Source: an uncultured Fulvivirga sp.
Lineage (GTDB): Bacteria > Bacteroidota > Bacteroidia > Cytophagales > Cyclobacteriaceae
Length of the DNA: 64,000 bases
NCBI GenBank assembly: GCA_947500555.1
Contig: CANMSE010000003.1
Coordinates: 1 to 64,000, forward strand
Direction of reading: 5' to 3'
This document shows, piece by piece, positions 9,690 to 18,876 of this stretch (position 1 is the first letter of the stretch; each line of letters starts with the position of its first letter). The notes beneath the pieces are model-generated. The model did no database searches, was not told where the DNA came from, and saw only the letters and a program-made list of their open reading frames with translations. Position numbers and translations under genes: made by a program.

Positions 9690-10760
9690 TTACGGCTGTA
9701 CCTTAATATCAATTTGTACATAATCATTCGCTTCAAAAAAGTTGCCATCACTATCGCCATCAACTAATGCGTCTATTCTTATAACACCTTTTTTACCATA
9801 CTGATCAATGAAAGCGATTATGTCACCGCTGGCGTCTGTTGGAATATCTATAGTTTGCGAATCTGTCATCGAAACTGCAAGATCAGAAAGATCACCAGAT
9901 TCTTCAGCACCATCAAAGTCAAAGCTATCGGCTATATCAACAAAATAAACCATGTTAAGATCAGAAGCTTCAACACCAGTTTCACGAGCAATCAGCTCTT
10001 GGAAAGATTCCGTAACTGTTGTACTTCCTGGTGCGAAGAATCGCTGAGGTGAAGAAAAGGCTGAAGTCAATTGTGGATTACCACCCTGAGCTGTATATCC
10101 AACATCCCAAAGGTCAACAAATTCAGATTCATCAAGTGCATAGACCATTCCATCATTAGTAGAAACAAAACTCTTCGACTGTAAATCTGCTGTAGGAGCG
10201 AATAATCTCACATCATTTACTGCTATTAATTCGGCAGCCGGGTTTTGTCCATCTCCAAGTTCAACCGTCAGTGTGGCTACAGATTCTACTATATCTTTCG
10301 TATCATCTCTGAAGTCACCTTTATTTTTAGTCGCCCAAAACTTATAGACAATTGTTCCTGATGCAGCTGGTAGGTTTGCTAAGCTAATGTTGAAGAAATA
10401 TACTTGCAGTCCAGAGAATCCATTTTCTACGTCAATTGAACCATCACCTTTAGTATCAATACTTGATCCAAATAGAGCTTCTGCGTCAACGGCCTCTTCT
10501 CCCTGGCCAAATACATTTTGAGTAATATATACTCTTCTAACAGTTTCATCTGATTCTATAGCAACACGAACATTTACTTGGCCGTCAGTAACTAAATCTG
10601 TGTCTACAGACGCACTCAAAGAATCTGCATAGTTGATATTAAGCTTTGCATCAATACCATCTCCTGTATTAATGGCAATGTCCTCATTGTCATCACTACA
10701 GCTCATGACCAGTAGGCCCATGGCTCCAACTATAAAAAGTTTGCTAAATAATTTTTTCAT
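9690..10760 (-). CDS. Secreted lipoprotein, unknown function
   Basis: The start is set at the ATG at 10760 because it gives a lipoprotein signal (MKKLFSKLFIVG, then LLVMSC with the lipobox Cys followed by SDDNED). The longer frame up to 10817 would bury it. The mature protein is about 335 residues, acidic and rich in beta strand, with Ser/Asp/Thr-rich segments and no recognised catalytic motif. The S-D-D-N tail after the Cys fits surface export of Bacteroidota lipoproteins. The gene is monocistronic between a bidirectional terminator and the divergent holA gene. Confidence 0.8.
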   Translation of the reverse strand: MKKLFSKLFIVGAMGLLVMSCSDDNEDIAINTGDGIDAKLNINYADSLSASVDTDLVTDGQVNVRVAIESDETVRRVYITQNVFGQGEEAVDAEALFGSSIDTKGDGSIDVENGFSGLQVYFFNISLANLPAASGTIVYKFWATKNKGDFRDDTKDIVESVATLTVELGDGQNPAAELIAVNDVRLFAPTADLQSKSFVSTNDGMVYALDESEFVDLWDVGYTAQGGNPQLTSAFSSPQRFFAPGSTTVTESFQELIARETGVEASDLNMVYFVDIADSFDFDGAEESGDLSDLAVSMTDSQTIDIPTDASGDIIAFIDQYGKKGVIRIDALVDGDSDGNFFEANDYVQIDIKVQP

Positions 10761-10851
10761 TTTTGTTTTCAGTTTAATTTGATTTACACGTAATCCGTTT
10801 AACATAAATTGTACCAAGTAATGCGTTTACTCGCTAGAATGTTTTATTCTG

Positions 10852-10859
10852 CAAAGGTA
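10852..10859 (-). promoter_or_regulatory. Candidate -7 element for the lipoprotein gene
   Basis: On the minus strand this reads TACCTTTG, an exact match to the Bacteroidota -7 consensus TAnnTTTG. It lies about 90 nt upstream of the ATG at 10760. No well-spaced -33 TTG is visible. Confidence 0.4.
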
Positions 10860-10948
10860 TGCCCAAGTAACCCAAATTGACTAGTGTTTTGTTAATATTC
10901 TATTATTTAATTTGATCACTTCTCGTCAACACTTTAATAGTTAATTTA

Positions 10949-10956
10949 TATTTTTG
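10949..10956 (+). promoter_or_regulatory. Candidate -7 element upstream of holA
   Basis: TATTTTTG fits TAnnTTTG and lies 16 nt before the holA ATG. A -33 element at normal spacing is not clear. Confidence 0.4.
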
Positions 10957-10972
10957 ACACTTCTAAAAAATT

Positions 10973-11998
10973 ATGAGTACTACTCCGGAAAGTGTATTAG
11001 CAGATCTGAAAAATCGCAAATTTGCACCTGTTTATTTTCTTCAGGGTGAAGAAACTTTTTATATCGATCAAATTGCAGAATACATTGAAAATCATGTACT
11101 GTCTGAGGCAGAGAAAGGCTTCAATCAAACGATAGTTTACGGTCGTGATGCTAATGTAAGCACTATTCTAAATCATGCGAGAAGGTTCCCTATGATGGCC
11201 GAACGTCAGGTGGTTATCGTAAGAGAAGCACAAACTATTACTGACCTGAATCGGGAAGTAGGATCTAAAATGCTGTTGGACTATTTAAACAACCCTGTTC
11301 CCTCAACAGTATTGGTTTTTTGCCACAAGAATAAAACATTAGATAAACGAAAAGCACTTGGTAAAGCAGTTGATAAGCTGACCATTTCGGTAACATCTAA
11401 GAAAATTTATGACGATAAACTTCCTGGATGGATAGAATCCCATGTCCATCAAAAAGGTTTTAGAATAAGTCATAAAGCAGTTAGAATGCTCGCTGATGCC
11501 ATTGGATCTAACCTTGAACGTGTTGCAAACGAAATTGATAAAATACTTATTAACCTGAAGGATGGTGAAGAGATAAATGAAATATTGGTCCAGCAATACG
11601 TAGGTATAAGCAAAGATTATAATGTGTTTGAGTTGCAGAAAGCCATGGCCGCAAAGGATATTATAAAGGCCAACAAAATAGTATCCTATTTTGAAGCGAA
11701 CATTCGAAAAAATCCTGTTATTCCAATAATAGCTGTTCTTTTCAGCTTTTATAGTAAGTTACTTTTAGCATTGAGTCAGCGAGATAAGTCTGCAAATGGA
11801 ATAGCTACAGCACTAAAAATGAACAGTTTTTTTGCCAAAGACTATATAATGGCATCTTCAAAATACTCAATGCCACAAGTAGTGAGCGGTATCCGTCAGC
11901 TGAGGAAAGCAGATCTTCAATCTAAGGGTGTTGATAGCTCTGGAGCAGTTGCTGATGGACAAATACTTAGAGAGCTTGTCTTCAGGTTATTGCATTGA
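10973..11998 (+). CDS. holA: DNA polymerase III subunit delta
   Basis: This 341-residue protein has the usual length and layout of the delta clamp-loader subunit. It starts with the nucleotide-fold strand PVYFLQGEETFYIDQI, continues with a RecA-like domain that lacks a full Walker A (normal for delta), then the helical lid (SNLERVANEIDKILINL) and the collar domain. Delta opens the beta sliding clamp as part of the clamp loader. It is divergent from the lipoprotein gene and lies 111 nt upstream of the large TPR gene. Confidence 0.92.
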   Translation: MSTTPESVLADLKNRKFAPVYFLQGEETFYIDQIAEYIENHVLSEAEKGFNQTIVYGRDANVSTILNHARRFPMMAERQVVIVREAQTITDLNREVGSKMLLDYLNNPVPSTVLVFCHKNKTLDKRKALGKAVDKLTISVTSKKIYDDKLPGWIESHVHQKGFRISHKAVRMLADAIGSNLERVANEIDKILINLKDGEEINEILVQQYVGISKDYNVFELQKAMAAKDIIKANKIVSYFEANIRKNPVIPIIAVLFSFYSKLLLALSQRDKSANGIATALKMNSFFAKDYIMASSKYSMPQVVSGIRQLRKADLQSKGVDSSGAVADGQILRELVFRLLH

Positions 11999-12109
11999 AA
12001 ACAGCCTTAATTATTTATCTTTGGCCTCAAAGAAAATTTTTCTGGAATTTACTGTACCATCACAAAGTTTGCTCGTTAATACAACATCAAGTCTATTGAG
12101 AAGCCTTTT

Positions 12110-15100
12110 ATGAGATACCCTCTGATAGTTATTTTTATATTTCTTGCCACAATTTCTCTTGCTCAGAATACTCTGTATTTTGAAGGTGATGAATCTCTAT
12201 TTAGATCAGGTTTAGAACTTCTTGATAAGTCTGAACTTGTTGCCGCACGTCAGCAATTTGAGAAATATATTGCGATAAGTGAAAATAAAACCAAGTCCGC
12301 AGATGCTAAGTATTATGTAGCTTATTGTGCATTGGGCCTGTATCATAAAGATGGCGAAAAAAGAATTGAAGAGTTTATTGATAAACACCCTGACCATCCT
12401 AAAGCAGTTACTGCGTATTTTGAACTAGGCAACTTTTATTTTAAAGAAAAAAAGTATAAAAAAGCAGTTGAATACTATTCCAAAGTCAATTTGGCTCAGG
12501 TGACAGAAGAAGAGCGTAATCAGACGAGGTTCAATTTGGGCTATTCGTATTTTACCGATCGTCAATTCTCAAGTGCATTGGAATATTTTAATGTTCTGAA
12601 AAGGCAGTCAGGGAAATACACAGCAGCATCGAACTATTACGCTGGATATATAGAATATCATAATAATCAATATGATAAAGCCATTCTAGATTTAGAACGA
12701 GCCGCTAAAGATGAGGTATATGCAGCAGTAGCTCCAGAACTTCTTGCCAACTTATACTATAAAGAGGGGAGATATGATGACTTAATAGAGTATGGTGAAA
12801 GAAACATAAAATCGGGAGCAAGATTTAAAGATATTTACCTCCTTCTTGGTGATGCTTATGCTTATAAAAAGGAGCTACCAAAGGCTATCGAATATTACAA
12901 AGACTATGAATCAGCTTCTTCAAAAATGTCAAGAGATGTGCGCTACCGAATTGGATATGCCTATTATAAAGAGGAACAATTTGATAAAGCCATCGACCAT
13001 TTGAAAAGAGCCGCTTCTGATAAAGACAGTATTGGTATTTATGCATCTTATTATTTGGGAGTTATGTACCTGAAAAATGGAAATAAATTATATGCAAAAA
13101 CAGCCTTTCTGAATGCTCGAGAAAACACCATTAATGATGATTTGAGACAAGAAGGTGCTTATCAATATGCGAAAGTGAGCTATGACTTGGGTGATTCTGA
13201 AAATGCTACTGAAGCCATAAGTTATTATTTAAATAAATACCCTAAAGGTAAGCATAAACAGGAACTGGATGATTTGCTCTCCGAGGTTTACTTAAACTCA
13301 AATAATTACGATTTGGCTATTGCTCACATTGAAAGTCAGAGTAGAACGGGGAGAGTTATGGAAAAAGTTTATCAAAAAGCGACTTATTTAAAAGGCTCAG
13401 AACTATTTAATAAGGGAGAATACTCGTCAGCCATTAGTCTTTTTAAAAAATCCTTGAAATATCCGATCAATGATCAGTTTACCATGCTTGCTAATTTATG
13501 GACAGCGGAAGCATATTCAGTTGGGAGGAAATACTCAGAGGCAAGACCCTATTATCAGAAACTAGTTGTTGGTGGACTTTCGAATGATGTTAATATTATG
13601 GCTAAAGCCCGATATGGCCTTGCATACGCAAACTTTAATACTAAAGACTATTCAAAGGCATTGTTGTACTTCAAGGCTTATGTTGGAGAAGTAGATAATA
13701 AAAATCCCAATTACAATGATGCTCTTATTCGTTTGGCGGATTGTTACTACATATCCAAGCAATATGATGAAGCTATTAATTATTACAATCAGGCTACAGA
13801 GACCAGACATTCTGATATGGATTATGCTCTTTATCAATTGGGGCTCATTAATGGGATACAAGGTAATATTCCAAGGGCAGTATCTTCATTTGATAAGGTT
13901 ATTTCCATCTCAAGATCAAGATACGTTGATGATGCTATGTTTCAGAAAGGTCAGATGCATTTTGAAAAGGGCAACTATGAAGAGGCCGTAAGAAATTTCA
14001 GTCAACTAATTAATAATAAACCTTCAAGCCGATTCATTCCCTATGCGTATTTAAGGCGCGGCTCAGCAAATTACAACTTGCAAAAGTTTGAAAATACAAT
14101 TAGTGACTATGAGTCGATTCTTACCAAATATAACACTAGCAAAGTGGCTGGCGAGGTGCTGTTACCTTTACAGGAAGTATTGAATTTGGTGAATAGGAGT
14201 AATGAGTTTGACCAATATTTGGCAAATTACAAAAAATCTAACCCGGATAAGAAAGGGCTTGAAGGGGTGGAGTTCGAAACAGCGAAAAATCAATATTTTA
14301 ACCAAAATTATCGTGAAGCGATCAAGAAATTTGAGGAATACATTAACTCTTATCCTGATAACGCTAAGGTTGTTGAAGCCAAATACTACAGGGCGGAATC
14401 TTACTATAGGTTGAAAGAGTATGAACAAGCTCTAGAAATTTATAATGAGTTGTTTGACGTGTCAAATTTTGATCAAAGAAATAGGGTGATTGGAAGAATT
14501 GCTGAAATAGAATACACAAATGGCAGATATCAAAATGCCATATATTTTTATCGACAGCTAGAAACAGTTGCAACTACAAAAAAGCAGCAATACAATGTAT
14601 GGTCAGGCCTCATGGAATCCTATTACTTACTTGGAGAGTATGACTCTGTAACTAACTATGCAACCACTATTCTTGAAGATGGCAATGTTCATATTAGCTC
14701 TCAAAATAAAGCGCTCTTGTTTATGGGAAAAGCATCCTATGGGAAAGGTAATTTTAGTCAGGCAGAAGATGATTTTCTGGCTACACTTAATACTGCCAGA
14801 GACCAGTATGGTGCTGAAGCGCTTTACATGCTTGGTCTAATCTATAACGTGACAAAAGAGTATAACAAATCAATTGAGTCGCTTATTGATCTTAATAATA
14901 ATTTCAGTTCCTATACCGAATGGGTGGGGAAGGGTTTTCTACTATTAGCTGAAAACTATTTAAGCTTGGGTGATACTTTTCAAGCAAAAGGAACTTTAAA
15001 ATCTATTGCAGACGATTTTCCAGATGAGTACTACAGGGAAAAAGCTAAGCAAAAGATTATTGAAATTGAGAAGTACGAGGCTGAAATAGAAAATCAAAAT

Positions 15101-15136
15101 TTAGTAGTTGGTGATAGTTTAAATACAAATGATTAA
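12110..15136 (+). CDS. Large periplasmic TPR-repeat protein
   Basis: The protein has 1,008 residues and starts with a signal peptide (MRYPLIVIFIFLATISLAQ). Nearly all the rest is tetratricopeptide repeats, seen as a recurring Y-x-x-A-I-x-x-[FY] pattern (for example YDKAILDLERAA, YSKALLYFKAY, YEQALEIYNEL). Such long TPR solenoids act as periplasmic or outer-membrane scaffolds. The gene is followed after 56 nt by an outer-membrane barrel gene, so the two products may work together. No enzymatic domain is visible. The partner and cargo are unknown. Confidence 0.88.
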   Translation: MRYPLIVIFIFLATISLAQNTLYFEGDESLFRSGLELLDKSELVAARQQFEKYIAISENKTKSADAKYYVAYCALGLYHKDGEKRIEEFIDKHPDHPKAVTAYFELGNFYFKEKKYKKAVEYYSKVNLAQVTEEERNQTRFNLGYSYFTDRQFSSALEYFNVLKRQSGKYTAASNYYAGYIEYHNNQYDKAILDLERAAKDEVYAAVAPELLANLYYKEGRYDDLIEYGERNIKSGARFKDIYLLLGDAYAYKKELPKAIEYYKDYESASSKMSRDVRYRIGYAYYKEEQFDKAIDHLKRAASDKDSIGIYASYYLGVMYLKNGNKLYAKTAFLNARENTINDDLRQEGAYQYAKVSYDLGDSENATEAISYYLNKYPKGKHKQELDDLLSEVYLNSNNYDLAIAHIESQSRTGRVMEKVYQKATYLKGSELFNKGEYSSAISLFKKSLKYPINDQFTMLANLWTAEAYSVGRKYSEARPYYQKLVVGGLSNDVNIMAKARYGLAYANFNTKDYSKALLYFKAYVGEVDNKNPNYNDALIRLADCYYISKQYDEAINYYNQATETRHSDMDYALYQLGLINGIQGNIPRAVSSFDKVISISRSRYVDDAMFQKGQMHFEKGNYEEAVRNFSQLINNKPSSRFIPYAYLRRGSANYNLQKFENTISDYESILTKYNTSKVAGEVLLPLQEVLNLVNRSNEFDQYLANYKKSNPDKKGLEGVEFETAKNQYFNQNYREAIKKFEEYINSYPDNAKVVEAKYYRAESYYRLKEYEQALEIYNELFDVSNFDQRNRVIGRIAEIEYTNGRYQNAIYFYRQLETVATTKKQQYNVWSGLMESYYLLGEYDSVTNYATTILEDGNVHISSQNKALLFMGKASYGKGNFSQAEDDFLATLNTARDQYGAEALYMLGLIYNVTKEYNKSIESLIDLNNNFSSYTEWVGKGFLLLAENYLSLGDTFQAKGTLKSIADDFPDEYYREKAKQKIIEIEKYEAEIENQNLVVGDSLNTND

Positions 15137-15192
15137 CCAGCTCATTTTTAGCTTTTTATAAAACGTGTATAGATAAAATCTATCAATAGATA

Positions 15193-16851
15193 ATGTCAAA
15201 ATCAAGACTTTTTTGTGCAGTAATTTTAATGATATCAACTCATGTTTTGGGCCAGAATGAGGATTGGGAAAACGATGGTGAAATTGAGGATGTTAAAATT
15301 GAAATTGTTAAAGACAGGGAGATAAAATTACCTAAAGCAAGTCGCAACTTTGAAAAGATACCTCCCATGAGTTTTGAAACTCAAGTTCCAGAACTTCAGT
15401 ATTTTTTCTCTAATCTCGATTTACCATTACCATCATTGAATGTTCGTGTTCGTCCGTTGCGTATTAAAGATCAACCGCTGCAAAAACTTTATGGTAATTA
15501 TGTGAAGGCTGGTTTTGGTAACTATACAACACCCTACTTTGAAGGTTACTTTTCTTCGAAGAGAAAACGAGATCATATGTATGGCGCCCACATCAATTTT
15601 CTCAATTCACAAAGCGGGCCAGTAGACGGAGAGAATTCAGGTTCAGGCATGCTAGATACTGAAGTCTTCGGAAAATATTTTGGTAACTCTGTTACAGTTA
15701 GCGGAGATGTTGGTTTAAAAAGGCGCAGTTTTAATTTTTATGGCTACCCTCAAGGTGAGACGGTCAATGAAGACAGTTTGGACCATATTTTTACTAATTT
15801 CTATTTCAAAACAACTTTTGAAAACACGAATAAGAAGGCTAAAATTCAATACAAAACAGGCCTTCAATTTGACTATTTATCAGATAACCTTTCGGCAGAG
15901 GAGAGTGAAGTTCAATTAGATTTTGAAGGAAAATATGAACTTGGGGAGAAAGGGACAATAAATCTAAAAACAGATCTTGATATTATTTCTCCTAAAGACA
16001 CACAGTTAGATGTTAAGACAAGAAATGTTTTTAGAGTTAATCCTACTCTAACTTTCCAACATGAAGGTTTCTTAATAGATGCAGGATTTAATGTGGTTTA
16101 TGAAAATGACACTTTAGGTGATTCGGATGAACTTCATTTTTATCCTGTTGCGAGAGCAAGATATATGTTGTCATCTGGCTTTGAGGTACATGCAGGTATT
16201 ACAGGTGACGTTGAAAAGTTAACCTATCGTAAATTATTTGAACAAAATCCTTGGCTAAAGCCTAATATTAGAGCCTTTAACAGCTATAAGACCTTCGAAT
16301 TCTTTGGAGGTATAGGGGGAAAATTAACCAGCAAAATCGGCTTTAGTACCGGTATTAGTGTTGCTAATTATCAAAATATGGCCTTTTTTATCAACTCTTT
16401 TGAGGACCAATCAAAGTTTGAAGTGGCTTATGATTTAGGTAATACAGCGGTAGTAAATATCAATGGTCAACTCAGCTATAATAGAAATGAAGAATTGAGA
16501 CTTACTCTTCGAGGTGATTATTGGGGCTATAATACTGACGAGATTCCGGAAGCATACCATAGGCCAAATTATAAGATTTCAGCACTTTCTACTTTTAAGC
16601 TTTTTGATAAATTGCGCTTTGAGGCCGATGCTTATGCCATGGGAGGAATCGTGGCTTTTGATCAAAATACATTGACTAATGAGAATCTGGATGCTTTGTT
16701 AGACTTGAATTTCATGGCAGAATATCTTGTGTCTGATCAGTTTTCTGCTTTTGTACGCTTGAATAACTTGCTTTCAAATGAATATCAGGTATTTTACAAT
16801 TATCCTAATAGAGCCTTACAGGTTATGGTTGGAGCTACATATAGTTTTTAA
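15193..16851 (+). CDS. Outer-membrane beta-barrel protein (TonB-receptor-like, no plug seen)
   Basis: The 552-residue protein has a signal peptide (LILMISTHVLGQ, in the first 21 residues). A short charged region then leads into an extended series of amphipathic beta strands typical of large barrels (YVKAGFGNYTTPYFEGYF, VSGDVGLKRRSFNFYGY). The last strand ends in an aromatic residue (VMVGATYSF), as expected for recognition by the BAM machinery. No TonB plug domain or TonB box is evident. It follows the TPR gene and precedes the SPOR/ExbBD/TonB operon, which has its own promoter. Confidence 0.8.
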   Translation: MSKSRLFCAVILMISTHVLGQNEDWENDGEIEDVKIEIVKDREIKLPKASRNFEKIPPMSFETQVPELQYFFSNLDLPLPSLNVRVRPLRIKDQPLQKLYGNYVKAGFGNYTTPYFEGYFSSKRKRDHMYGAHINFLNSQSGPVDGENSGSGMLDTEVFGKYFGNSVTVSGDVGLKRRSFNFYGYPQGETVNEDSLDHIFTNFYFKTTFENTNKKAKIQYKTGLQFDYLSDNLSAEESEVQLDFEGKYELGEKGTINLKTDLDIISPKDTQLDVKTRNVFRVNPTLTFQHEGFLIDAGFNVVYENDTLGDSDELHFYPVARARYMLSSGFEVHAGITGDVEKLTYRKLFEQNPWLKPNIRAFNSYKTFEFFGGIGGKLTSKIGFSTGISVANYQNMAFFINSFEDQSKFEVAYDLGNTAVVNINGQLSYNRNEELRLTLRGDYWGYNTDEIPEAYHRPNYKISALSTFKLFDKLRFEADAYAMGGIVAFDQNTLTNENLDALLDLNFMAEYLVSDQFSAFVRLNNLLSNEYQVFYNYPNRALQVMVGATYSF

Positions 16852-16920
16852 TTTGAGGCTTGATATCAACTAAGCTTGAATTTTCATATATTGTGCGGTA
16901 TTAAATTGAATTTTAGCACA

Positions 16921-16951
16921 TTTGGCGCAGTAAAAAAATCCTTTATTTTTG
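16921..16951 (+). promoter_or_regulatory. Promoter of the SPOR-exbB-exbD-tonB operon
   Basis: TTTG at 16921-16924 and TATTTTTG at 16944-16951 are separated by 19 nt. This is a full match to the Bacteroidota primary sigma factor consensus TTTG-N19-TAnnTTTG. The first codon of the operon is 34 nt downstream. Confidence 0.75.
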
Positions 16952-16985
16952 TGCTAACCGACTATTATTAATAAAAACTTACATA

Positions 16986-17798
16986 ATGGCTAAAAAGAAA
17001 AGCGACAAGCTAGATAACAACGATGAGATAAATGAGCAGAGCTCAGGAGATTTTAATGAAGCTGATGATAGTTTTGGTCTACCAGAAGTGGAATATGAGC
17101 CATTAGATAAGTCAGAAGAAGAATCAGGCGATGATTCCAACACATCAGAGACTTATTCTGAGGAACAAGAAGAAAATAGGGAACAAGAAACCTACGCTTA
17201 TGCTTCTGAAGAATCGAGTGATGATACATCAAATACGGAGGATACCTCATCGGAGTATGTACCCGGAAGTTATACCCCTCCTCAAGAGGATAGCTCGAAC
17301 GCTGGTAAGGTCATAGGTCTTATACTTGTATTAGTAGTAGCCGGTCTCGCCATTTGGTACCTTGGTTTTTACCGTCCTGCGCAGCAAAAGAAAGAAGAAG
17401 CACGAATAGAACAGCTTAAGAAAGAAGAAGCAGCGAAAAAAGTAGCACAGCAAAAAGCTGAGCAAGAACGTCTCGAAAGGGAAGCAGCAGAAAGAGAAGC
17501 TGCTAAACAGGAAGAAGAAGCTGCGGCAGAACCAGAAACAGGTATTGTGCAAACAATTAATGAGAGAACTGGACGTTTCTATGTAGTGGTTGCTAGCGCA
17601 ATCGATGGTGATCTTGCTATGGATTATGCCAATAGCTTAGCCAATGACGGAAAGAGTATAGATATAATTCCTCCGTTTGGTAAGAGTAAGTTTCATAGAG
17701 TTACTGTTGATAACCTGGACACCTGGGCTGCTGCTGAAAATAGGGCAGGTGAGCTTAAAAGTGAGTTTGGTGATGACGTTTGGGTAATTAAATATTAA
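16986..17798 (+). CDS. SPOR-domain membrane protein
   Basis: The protein has 270 residues. The first 110 are acidic and low-complexity and lie on the cytoplasmic side. One membrane span follows (VIGLILVLVVAGLAIWYLGF, about 109-128), then a charged Lys/Glu/Ala coiled coil (about 130-185) and a C-terminal SPOR domain (about 195-270, starting GRFYVVVASAIDGD). SPOR domains bind peptidoglycan stripped of stem peptides at division sites. It is the first gene of an operon with exbB, exbD and tonB; the stop is 1 nt from the exbB start. This suggests the proton-channel complex is linked to the cell wall. Confidence 0.88.
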   Translation: MAKKKSDKLDNNDEINEQSSGDFNEADDSFGLPEVEYEPLDKSEEESGDDSNTSETYSEEQEENREQETYAYASEESSDDTSNTEDTSSEYVPGSYTPPQEDSSNAGKVIGLILVLVVAGLAIWYLGFYRPAQQKKEEARIEQLKKEEAAKKVAQQKAEQERLEREAAEREAAKQEEEAAAEPETGIVQTINERTGRFYVVVASAIDGDLAMDYANSLANDGKSIDIIPPFGKSKFHRVTVDNLDTWAAAENRAGELKSEFGDDVWVIKY

Positions 17799-17799
17799 T

Positions 17800-18480
17800 A
17801 TGATCTTATTGCAAATAATGGCTGCTCAGGATACCACTGCAGCAGCCGCCTCTCCTGATTCTGTTAGGATAATAGACCTCCTTATGCAAGGAGGTTTTAT
17901 GATGATACCCATTTTACTTCTATGGGTTGCTGCTGTGTATATCTTTATAGAAAGAGTTTTGACAATAAAGAAATCAGCTCAAGCTCCTGAAGGTTTTATG
18001 ACACAGATTAGAAGTCTGGTTGAAAAAGGTGATGTAAGTGGCGCAAAAATGCTGTGTTCTCAAAATGATTCTCCAATCGCGAGAATGATCGAAAAGGGTG
18101 TTAGTAGGATAGGGAGCCCGTTAAAGAACATTGAAGTGTCGATCGAAAATGTTGGAAAAATAGAAATTTTCAAACTAGAGAAAAACCTTTCACTACTGGC
18201 TACTATATCTGGTTCTGCACCTATGTTGGGGTTCCTGGGAACCGTTATAGGTATGATTGAAGCTTTTATAGCCATTGCCCAGGAAGAAGGATCGGTGAGC
18301 CCTAAATTACTCTCAGAAGGTATTTATACTGCAATGGTGACAACGGCAGCGGGGCTTTTTGTAGGTATTTTGGCCTATTTGGGTTATAACTACCTGGTCA
18401 CACGTGTACAAAAAGTAGTTCATAGAATGGAATATAGCTCTGTGGATTTTATTGACTTACTTCAAGAACCTAAAAACTAA
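17800..18480 (+). CDS. exbB: MotA/TolQ/ExbB proton-channel protein
   Basis: This 226-residue protein has three membrane spans: one near 35-50 (MMIPILLLWVAAVYIFIER) and two in the conserved C-terminal half (LLATISGSAPMLGFLGTVIGM and AMVTTAAGLFVGILAYLGYNYL). These carry the glycine- and threonine-rich signature of the ExbB/TolQ family. It forms the pentameric channel that uses the proton gradient to drive ExbD and TonB. The N-terminal stretch before the first span (AAQDTTAAAASPDS) is common in Bacteroidota members. TolQ is the alternative name; the tonB-like gene two places downstream favours ExbB. Confidence 0.92.
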   Translation: MILLQIMAAQDTTAAAASPDSVRIIDLLMQGGFMMIPILLLWVAAVYIFIERVLTIKKSAQAPEGFMTQIRSLVEKGDVSGAKMLCSQNDSPIARMIEKGVSRIGSPLKNIEVSIENVGKIEIFKLEKNLSLLATISGSAPMLGFLGTVIGMIEAFIAIAQEEGSVSPKLLSEGIYTAMVTTAAGLFVGILAYLGYNYLVTRVQKVVHRMEYSSVDFIDLLQEPKN

Positions 18481-18486
18481 CTACTA

Positions 18487-18876
18487 GTGGGATTAAAATC
18501 TAAGCATAACGTAGAGCCAATGTTTAGCATGTCTTCTATGACAGATATAATCTTTTTGTTGCTGGTATTTTTTATGCTTACTTCTTCATTTATAACCCCA
18601 TCAGGTTTACCTGTAAATTTACCAACCAGCAAGAGTTCGACTGTAGAATTACAGAAGGTTTCTGTGACTATTACCAAGGAACTGGATTATTACGTTAATG
18701 ATAAGAAAGTTTCGAAGGCACTACTTGAAGGTGAATTGAAAAGTAAACTCACTGAGAAAGCGGGTGTAGTTGTTCTTCACATAGATAGTAGTGTGCCTAC
18801 AGAACATCTTGTTTATGTAGCGGATATTGCCACAGCATTAGAGGCTAAGGTTTCTATTGCCACCAAACCGAAGTGA
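18487..18876 (+). CDS. exbD: ExbD/TolR biopolymer transport protein
   Basis: The protein has 129 residues and a GTG start 6 nt after the exbB stop. A short cytoplasmic N-terminus leads into one membrane span (MTDIIFLLLVFFMLTSSFI), which carries the conserved Asp needed for proton use. The periplasmic domain follows (LPVNLPTSKSS...). It works inside the ExbB ring to pass energy to TonB. The stop overlaps the ATG of the tonB-like gene by one base (TGATG), so translation is probably coupled. Confidence 0.92.
   Translation: MGLKSKHNVEPMFSMSSMTDIIFLLLVFFMLTSSFITPSGLPVNLPTSKSSTVELQKVSVTITKELDYYVNDKKVSKALLEGELKSKLTEKAGVVVLHIDSSVPTEHLVYVADIATALEAKVSIATKPK

Noticed and set aside
11928..12113. 61-residue frame between holA and the TPR gene
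   Set aside because: It mostly overlaps holA in another frame, has no family features, and ends inside the start of the TPR gene.
12400..15000. Tandem DNA repeat or CRISPR-like array in the long TPR gene
   Set aside because: The repetition is at protein level only. The nucleotide units differ and there are no identical spaced repeats.
17331..17552. Cys/Phe-rich minus-strand frame opposite the SPOR gene
   Set aside because: It arises from the Lys/Glu-rich coiled-coil codons read backwards and is not a plausible protein.
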